A program made the position numbers and the translations under genes. DNA of 64,000 nucleotides, taken from contig OX457064.1 in assembly GCA_949752795.1 (NCBI GenBank), positions 44,016,368-44,080,367 of the forward strand, in the 5' to 3' direction. Under the pieces are notes generated by a model, which made no database searches, was not told the origin of the DNA, and was given only the letters and a program-made list of their open reading frames with translations. Of this stretch, positions 57,677-64,000 are shown in pieces. This DNA is from Hyperoodon ampullatus. Its lineage: Eukaryota; Chordata; Mammalia; Artiodactyla; Ziphiidae. Numbering within the stretch: the first letter of the stretch is position 1; each line of letters begins with the position of its first letter.

Positions 57677-60600
57677 GTAATCCAACTTTTCTTCACTGTT
57701 ACACATTTGCTGTCTTTGGGGGTGGAGGTAAAATGCAAGTGTATCAGAATGGAGAGAAATGAAAGTTTGCAGGAGTGTGTTCTAAATTGAACATTAGCGA
57801 CAACACTATGTATGTATTGATATATCATTTATATGTCACAGGACATTCGGTGGCACTTGTCTTGTTGTCTAGAAGTTGGCAGCTAAGTCCCAAAGTTGGT
57901 GATAAGGAAGCTTTACATGTAGGCAAAAATGGTGCTAGAAACCTCCCTTGAGGCAGATCCAGAGTCTACTGAATAGGCTCAGCAATCCACACGAAGTCCG
58001 TGTACAGAAAAGGAGGGAGGAGAAGAGAAGATTGAATTTAATTTGAGAATAAAGTGTTAAACTAGACAGACTTTTAATAACTGAACTGGCAAGGTTTGCG
58101 ACGTGCCTAAGATATCAAGTGGCAGAGGAGAAAGACTGAAAGCTGCAATTGGTGAAAACTCAAACATCTCATTTATTCCTCATTAAGCTGAGATTGGCCC
58201 AAACAAACAAAACTAGAAAAAGGTACATACAATTTGGAAACTTTTGATTTCCAAACAAACAAAAAATCAAAAAGAAGCTAAAATACTGTGACAATAATTG
58301 AATTGCCTAAAGCGTATAAAGAGTGGTTTTGACCAGAGTATGCAGTGAACTCTTTCATTCTACATCATAATATAGTCAGCCTTAAGCAATATTTGTTCAT
58401 TCTTTTATGTTAATGTATCTGTCCTTTTATTATGGAATGAGATCAGTTTACAGTGGGTCAGCCTGAATCATGGATGTCACATATTTGCGAACACCGGACA
58501 GTGATTCTCCTCTCTTCATGGAGGTGACCTAACAAAGATAAGTTAAATTACTGGGAGAGAGGGATATGGTAGTTACCCTCCAACCTTGCTGAAGTAACTT
58601 CTGCTGTTGGAACAGTGCTCCTCCATTTTATTATATGGTTCAGAAAACAGCATGAGCTAATAAGACCATCTCACATATATAAACCATTATGGGGTATCAT
58701 GGTGACACATTTATGGAATCTCTTAAATCTGTCTCCAAAACAGTTTCCAAAAACCCTGACTTTTTTTTTTACCTTATCTCATAATTACTGTTTTATCAAA
58801 GTCTAGTGATATAAGCCCCCATTATAAGAGTCCATTATGTTGAAGCTCTAGATATAAGTATTTTACATGCATGAATTGCTATGTTTAAGATTATCCCATG
58901 AATTTAGAACAATAACTAAAAAGAGTTTAGTAAGCCTTGAAAAACTTTTGTAAGAGTAATTGAGTTTTTTATTCTCTATATCAAATATCATAGGTGCTAT
59001 TAATTAGATACCAGGAAAAATGTAAATGCACTTTGCATTCTGAGCTGATATAATAATGTAGAAGATCATAGTTAGTCATTAAAATGTAAAAGTGAAGATC
59101 ACTTTAAAAATGTTTCTCCTGAAATGTAGCATGTAAGTGTTTGCTCACATTTTAAGTTGTTATGCATAGTGAATCACCAAGATAATCATTTGTTTTTAAC
59201 ATAACCTTTGAGCTTTCAAAATGACTCTCATATATTCTCACTTTTACCTTGACCTGTTAATTAGATGCATGAGAGCTTCAGTAAGACACTTAAGAGTCAA
59301 TCTTATTTTTAGAAAAAAAAAAAAACTTTAAAAATATCTTGTGACTCTCACGAAAATGTTTGATCTCTTGAAAAAAATAAAAGTACAGAAAAACTGAAAT
59401 TGGCCAAAGGCAGTAGACTTTCTGCCTTAGCACTGTCAATTCAAAGCAAGAAGAATTCAGTAGTGTATTCTAGAAGAAAAGCACATGTAGAAAAATAGAT
59501 GGGTCCCTGGCAGCACTGAACTTCATGGAGATTGTGAAAGGATCTAAGATGTTTAAGTGAACGGTTCCAGTTTAGTTCTTTATGTCTATCCAACATCACT
59601 CCTTTCTCCTTAACTCTGATCTAAGATGGATGTCTAATGGGATATTTTAGCATCTACTAACAGTTTTACTCAAAGTCTGAGGAAATTGAGTGTCTCTTGC
59701 CTGATTTCTTTGGAATTACTGCTGCTGTTCTGTCAATGCCGATAGTGATAGTGGAGTGCTGTCACTTTGATGCTCTATCCTAGGCATGTGCTAACTTGCA
59801 GTTTCTATGACCACTGCCTTTGCTCAGCCAAAGCAGCTTCCAGATGAATGGTGGGGATGGGGTTTAAAGTGGCTTTCAAGAAAAAGTCTCTTACGGCTTT
59901 CAGTTTAAACATAAAATTGATCCCCACATGTATGCGGTACAAAGACACTAATCCCCTACCCTATTCAATAGTGGCCTTATGGCATCTCTACTTAATCTGT
60001 GTTATCCATCTGTGGATCATATTATCAGTTATTATACTGATAAAACAGTTTGACTTTCATCAGCTTAAGTATATTATTTTAGGTCATTTCCCATGTGGTA
60101 ACCTTTTTTTTTTAATGTCTGAAACTCGAGGCACAATTCTATTATGTCTGGAATTTCTCATAAGAGTAGACTCTGTACTGAAAAGCAATATGTCGATACA
60201 ACAAAAATCAGATCTTAAAGTATACCTTGGGAGGCACATAAGTGTTCATCCATCCTGATATATGGTATTAAATATAGTTCCTGCATAAATGTTGATACAT
60301 AAATACATTTTTGGCATTTATCCTGATATCATAATACAAATTATGTATATTTACTTTTGGTATGAAATCTTGAATGGTGTCACTATTAGCAACAGATTAT
60401 AAATCATTAAAAAACCAAATTACACATTTTCTACTTACTGCTAGAATACTCTGAGATCTTAATTAATTGGTTCACTAGAAATTGATTGCCCTGGCACATA
60501 GTACTAGGTACTTCTCAAGTTAATCACTTCTAAAATTTCACAGAACAAGAGGTAGAATTTCTGGAACTTTTTTTTATTATATCATTTAATCTTGATATTT

Positions 60601-60845
60601 TAAAGAATGTTAGAGGTAACCTAGCTTATGCAAGGTACACATATACAAGATTTTCATTTAAACATAAGTGGTAGAATTTTATTATGCTGCCCTGCAATCC
60701 TACCCAGATCTCCCAAAAGCCCTTATTCTGCTCTACTTTTTGTATTTCAAAAGCATGTATCACTCTATAACATACAATATAATTTACTTATTTATTGTAT
60801 TTATTATTTACGTTTTATCCTGTACAAAAATGTAGATTGATGAGG

Positions 60846-60937
60846 GTATCTTGGACTACTTTATTCACTCATGTATCCCAAGCACCTAGAACAGTAAGTG
60901 CTCAGTAAATATTTGTAGAATGAATGAATGAGTGAAG
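60846..60937 (+). mobile_element. L2 LINE 3' end
   Basis: 'ttcactcatgtatcccaagc', 'acctagaacagtaagtgctc' and 'agtaaatatttgtagaatga' with the gaatgaatgaatg tail is the typical L2 terminus. Confidence 0.8.
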
Positions 60938-61874
60938 AGGTGGAGAGAATTTTTGTAGCTGTATTTAATCCACAATCAGGCTTGGACGCTTCCTTTTTTC
61001 CAGACAGTGTCCTTCCCTCTGTGTCACAGTTCTGGAATATAATCAAACAGATCATTGAGAACAACTAAGATCTTTGGAATAAACTATATACATGCCACAA
61101 ACTTTCTATATGATATTCATCAAATATTTATGCTTCTCTCCTCCTACTAATTGGTAGGTAGAAGAAATAATAGTCACACACCCATTCCACTGAATTAGTC
61201 CAGTAATATCGATATTGGTAAATCTCTTTATTCCAGTTTAAAGCTTATTGTTCAGAATTGCCTGCTTTGTACAACACCAGATTTGGACAACAGCTTAATC
61301 TCTTGGTTTATATTAGTAATTGTGACAACTTGCTTTTTCCCAGCCTGTGTTTACAACTTTAATTGGGAGTATGGAATGTTCATTTAATTCCCTTTGTGTC
61401 CAATCATCTTTCCTTGAGAAAATAAGGAATAACAATTCTATTAGATTTATCTCAAAGGAACACTTTGAAGGCGAATTGGATAAAGTGTAAAAATGTCAGA
61501 TGCTGAAGTCTTAAGCTCTTTGAGTTACATAATTCCTTCCAGACACTTCTCTTCAATCTTTACTCTCAGCAAATTTGTCTTTGCTGTTCCTTATAGGGAG
61601 TTTAAGCCATAATGTACTATCAATAGATATTCTAAAATTGAACTTAATTTTATTTGTGATATTTTATCATCTGTTAATATCAAGTAAGCAGAAAGGCCGA
61701 TCTGATATGACTGTTCTTCCTGAACCCCTGCTGTTTAATATACATAGGTCTCCTGTCACCTAAAAGTAATATGTTGCTTTGATACCTATCAAATACCAAT
61801 TTGGAGAGCCCATGAGGAAACTCAAGAATCAGCTATTTGGTTAGATTACTTGTTACCAAATATTTTCCTATTTC

Positions 61875-62035
61875 AGGCTCTGCAGGCTAAAAAGTCTCTG
61901 TAACAACTACCCAATTCTGCAGTTATAGAATGAAAGCAGCCATAGACAATATATGAGTGAATTACACAATTATGTTCCAGTAAAACTTTATTTAGAAAAA
62001 CAGGCTGTCAGCTGTCATTTGCCAACTAGGATTTA
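61875..62035 (-). mobile_element. hAT-type MITE fossil (tentative)
   Basis: 'gcaggctaaaaagtctctgt', 'gaatgaaagcagccatagac' and 'ttccagtaaaactttattta' are read as one arm of a common non-autonomous hAT element. The family is not named with certainty, and the orientation follows the consensus I remember. Confidence 0.55.
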
Positions 62036-62044
62036 AATCCTTCT

Positions 62045-62206
62045 TACTAAGAATGCCATCTACAGAGGAGCAGCATAGGCGTCACAGGAAAACCATTGGA
62101 AATGCAAAATTCAACCTACATTGCAGACCTGCTGAATGGGAATCTGCATTCTGACAAGATCCCCAGGGGGTTCTATAACACATTTAAAGTTTAAGACTAC
62201 TTCTCT
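62045..62206 (+). mobile_element. MER5-like hAT DNA transposon fossil
   Basis: 'ggaaatgcaaaattcaacct', 'cagacctgctgaatgggaat', 'tctgcattctgacaagatcc' and 'aaagtttaagactacttctc' follow the MER5A layout closely. Confidence 0.75.
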
Positions 62207-63011
62207 GGGTCATGCAGACACTCAGAGGGTTCGGTAGGGATCATGAGCTTTATTATCCTTGGTGTGAAAGGCCTATGAAGATCATTTCCTAGAGGATCAC
62301 AATGTGATGCTGTCTTAGGCAAAATAATCAACACCTCACAGGAGGTAGTTCACTTGCTTACCAGTTGTGGGCAAGAGAACATTAGGAAACTTTTGAAATT
62401 TGTAAAGATGTGTCTTTATAAAGTGAATGCCTATGTAGGTATGATTTTGAAAACAGAATGAGTCTATAGGATCTTCTGTGGAAAGGATATTGGCAAGTTA
62501 ATGATTGCCCTGAGGAAAGTCTTTTTTGGTTCAGATAGAGAAATAAGAGAGAGCTCTGGGTTTACTTACTGCTCTATTCATAAGCAGAATACAATATTAT
62601 ATTGAAGTGTTGTGTGCATTTGACTTTGTGCACTCAGTATTCATGATCCAATGACTCTAAAATTCTCAGTACTTTGTACTGCCATTTGACCATCATGCTG
62701 GCATTTAAACAGCTGTACTACTTATTTTAGGTCACATTACACCCTTTTAATTATTTCAGTTTGTCTTTTAACTGTAGTCACCATTGAATTGTTCAGCATA
62801 GTTTGTCTAATGCCTTATTAGTGTAAGATTAATTTCCCTTTAACATTAATTTTTAAATATAATGATTTATATTAATTCTTCCAAGCTTTCTCTCTTTGAC
62901 TAGTATGTTTATGAATGATATTACAGAGAACCTTCTGAACATTAATGAATGGCTTTATCAGTTGGTTTTGTAAGCATCTATAGGATTCAAAGTATGCCCA
63001 TTAAAATTTGA

Positions 63012-63225
63012 ATTTTTTTTTAATTTATTTTTTTGCGGTATGCGGGCCTCTCACTGTTGTGGCCTCTCCCGTTGCGGAGCACAGGCTCCGGACGCGCAGG
63101 CTCAGCGGCCATGGCTTACGAGCCCAGCCGCTCCACGGTATGTGGGATCTTTCTGGACCGGGGCACGAACCCGTGTCCCTTGCATCGGCAGGCGGACTCT
63201 CAACCACTGCGCCACCAGGGAAGCC
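63012..63225 (-). mobile_element. CHRS/CHR-2-type SINE, antisense
   Basis: A T-rich tail, then 'gcggtatgcgggcctctcac', ending 'gcgccaccagggaagcc'. An exact 11-bp target-site duplication, ttaaaatttga, lies at 63001-63011 and 63226-63236. Confidence 0.96.
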
Positions 63226-64000
63226 TTAAAATTTGATACTTTGTAAAACCCTTGCTGGCACTCAAAGTCTTTCTTACAGGTTGTTTCATAGGTAGTTTGC
63301 ACTACAGCACTAAGTATTACAATAAAAAGAAAGCTCTACAAATTTTACAAGTGAAACAAAAGCTTTTTAATAAAATATTGTCATATTATAACTATAGCTG
63401 ACCCTTATATGGCAGCATTTAGCATTATTGCCTAATAGCCTAAGCGATCTACATCCTATTTCACCAGCCTCCCGAAGTTATGATGTGTATGATTTTAAAG
63501 CAGGTATCATGTTTAAATGACATCCCTTGATGTTGTAAGGAACTGTAAATACCAGATGCTGCCTTATTCAGTCATAAATTCTAGTATACATGCCACAGGT
63601 GTGGATTTTTTTTCTATTAGAATATACAGGAACAAAAAAAGACCATCAACAAAACTTAGAAAAGGAATACATCCTGGGTATATTTGTGGTACAAGTGCCC
63701 AATTGAATTTCTTAAAATTCAGAGAGTACTCAATCTACAAGTAGATGCCTTAATGCATGTAATTATTCCCAAAGTTTTAATTTGGTTGAATAAGTAAACT
63801 ATAGATATGGGCTCTTTCATAAATAAGTTTATTTCCTTTTTTAATAAAATATACATCTGAAAGTAGAATGCAATTCTGACACTAACCACCTGGATTTGGG
63901 CCAAACTTCACAGGTTAGGGGCTCAGTCCTCTACAAGACTGCTCTCACTTCAGACACTAGCTGTGCACTTTCAGGGTCGCCAAGTCAACCTCACTTGTGA

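Larger units (their letters stand above)
1..64000 (+). other. THSD7A: THSD7A gene, internal segment (seven coding exons and flanking introns)
   Basis: Seven + strand exons join into one open frame of 1242 nt (414 codons) that enters and leaves in phase 1. The product matches, from memory of the human protein, a continuous stretch of the middle of THSD7A with only scattered substitutions. THSD7A is a single-pass membrane protein with many extracellular thrombospondin type-1 modules. It is reported in endothelium and kidney podocytes, where it affects endothelial migration, and it is a known autoantigen in membranous nephropathy. Internal intron sizes are 10309, 4750, 16315, 1749, 11181 and 1464 bp, all gt...ag. 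The ectodomain start, the transmembrane segment and the cytoplasmic tail lie outside the window. The paralogue THSD7B is the main alternative. Phrases such as TTEGKQIRARSILAYAGEE and NTTTTWNGE favour THSD7A. Confidence 0.95.
57677..64000 (+). other. THSD7A: THSD7A intron downstream of exon G, 5' part
   Basis: Starts at the gtaatc donor and runs off the window. It holds an L2 end at 60846, hAT-type fossils at 61875 and 62045, and a CHRS SINE at 63012. Nothing is recognised in 57690-60840, 60940-61870 or 62210-63000. The last 30 bases include an acceptor-like tttcag, but the following codons do not continue the protein. Confidence 0.8.

Noticed and set aside
63008..63246. Overlapping ORFs with 'GLSLLWPLPLRSTGSG'-type protein, seen also at 15993, 27767 and 36095.
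   Set aside because: All are the same CHRS SINE body in different frames, not a gene family.
63960..64000. Acceptor-like 'cactttcag' followed by ggtcgccaagtc as a possible next THSD7A exon.
   Set aside because: The phase-1 continuation reads Gly-Arg-Gln-Val-Asn, which does not match the expected Tyr-Ile-Glu continuation of the family, and no donor is visible.
1..64000. A novel multi-gene or defence-like system.
   Set aside because: Apart from THSD7A exons and retroelement remnants there are no coding segments with support, and nothing arranged as a system.

Overview
The window is mammalian nuclear DNA, almost certainly cetacean (a whale or dolphin). The strongest clue is the family of tRNA-derived SINEs that open with 'ggcttccctggtggcgcagtgg'. 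These match the CHR-1 and CHR-2/CHRS families of cetaceans and their relatives. They sit beside L1 copies of the artiodactyl/cetacean type. There is no bacterial-style gene organisation: no operons, no ribosome binding sites and no long uninterrupted ORFs apart from retrotransposon fragments.

The window lies inside one large gene on the + strand, THSD7A (thrombospondin type-1 domain-containing 7A). Seven internal coding exons can be placed to the base: 10667-10861, 21171-21405, 26156-26271, 42587-42719, 44469-44572, 55754-55948 and 57413-57676. All six internal introns are gt...ag, the phases agree across every junction, and the joined reading frame is 1242 nt (414 codons) with no stop. It encodes five complete thrombospondin type-1 (TSP1) modules plus parts of two more, from the middle of the large ectodomain. 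Neither the first exons nor the transmembrane/cytoplasmic exons are in the window. The first 10.7 kb and last 6.3 kb are intronic.

The introns hold several layers of mobile elements. From left to right they are: an L1 ORF2 piece fused to a 5'-truncated CHR-1 SINE that carries a nested CHRS SINE (1-1083); a 2.0-kb 5'-truncated antisense L1 with a perfect 16-bp target-site duplication (1407-3425); a mariner-type palindromic MITE (4449-4529); assorted old L1, L2, MIR and MER5-like fragments; a short antisense L1 (19488-20004); two full CHR-1 SINEs (22158 and 27096); five CHRS SINEs in all; a nearly full-length but broken antisense L1 (28759 to about 34690); a tRNA-Glu-like SINE (43719-43855); and an antisense L1 3' end just upstream of one exon (44006-44360). 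Every sizeable L1 is antisense to THSD7A except the fused piece at the left edge.

I see no RNA gene, no CRISPR array, no second protein-coding gene and no evidence of a novel multi-gene system. The points most worth a second look are the L1/SINE fusion at the left edge, the uncertain 5' boundary of the large L1 with a possible distant target-site duplication, a CpG-retaining patch at 39800-39900, and (UG)n tracts in the introns.
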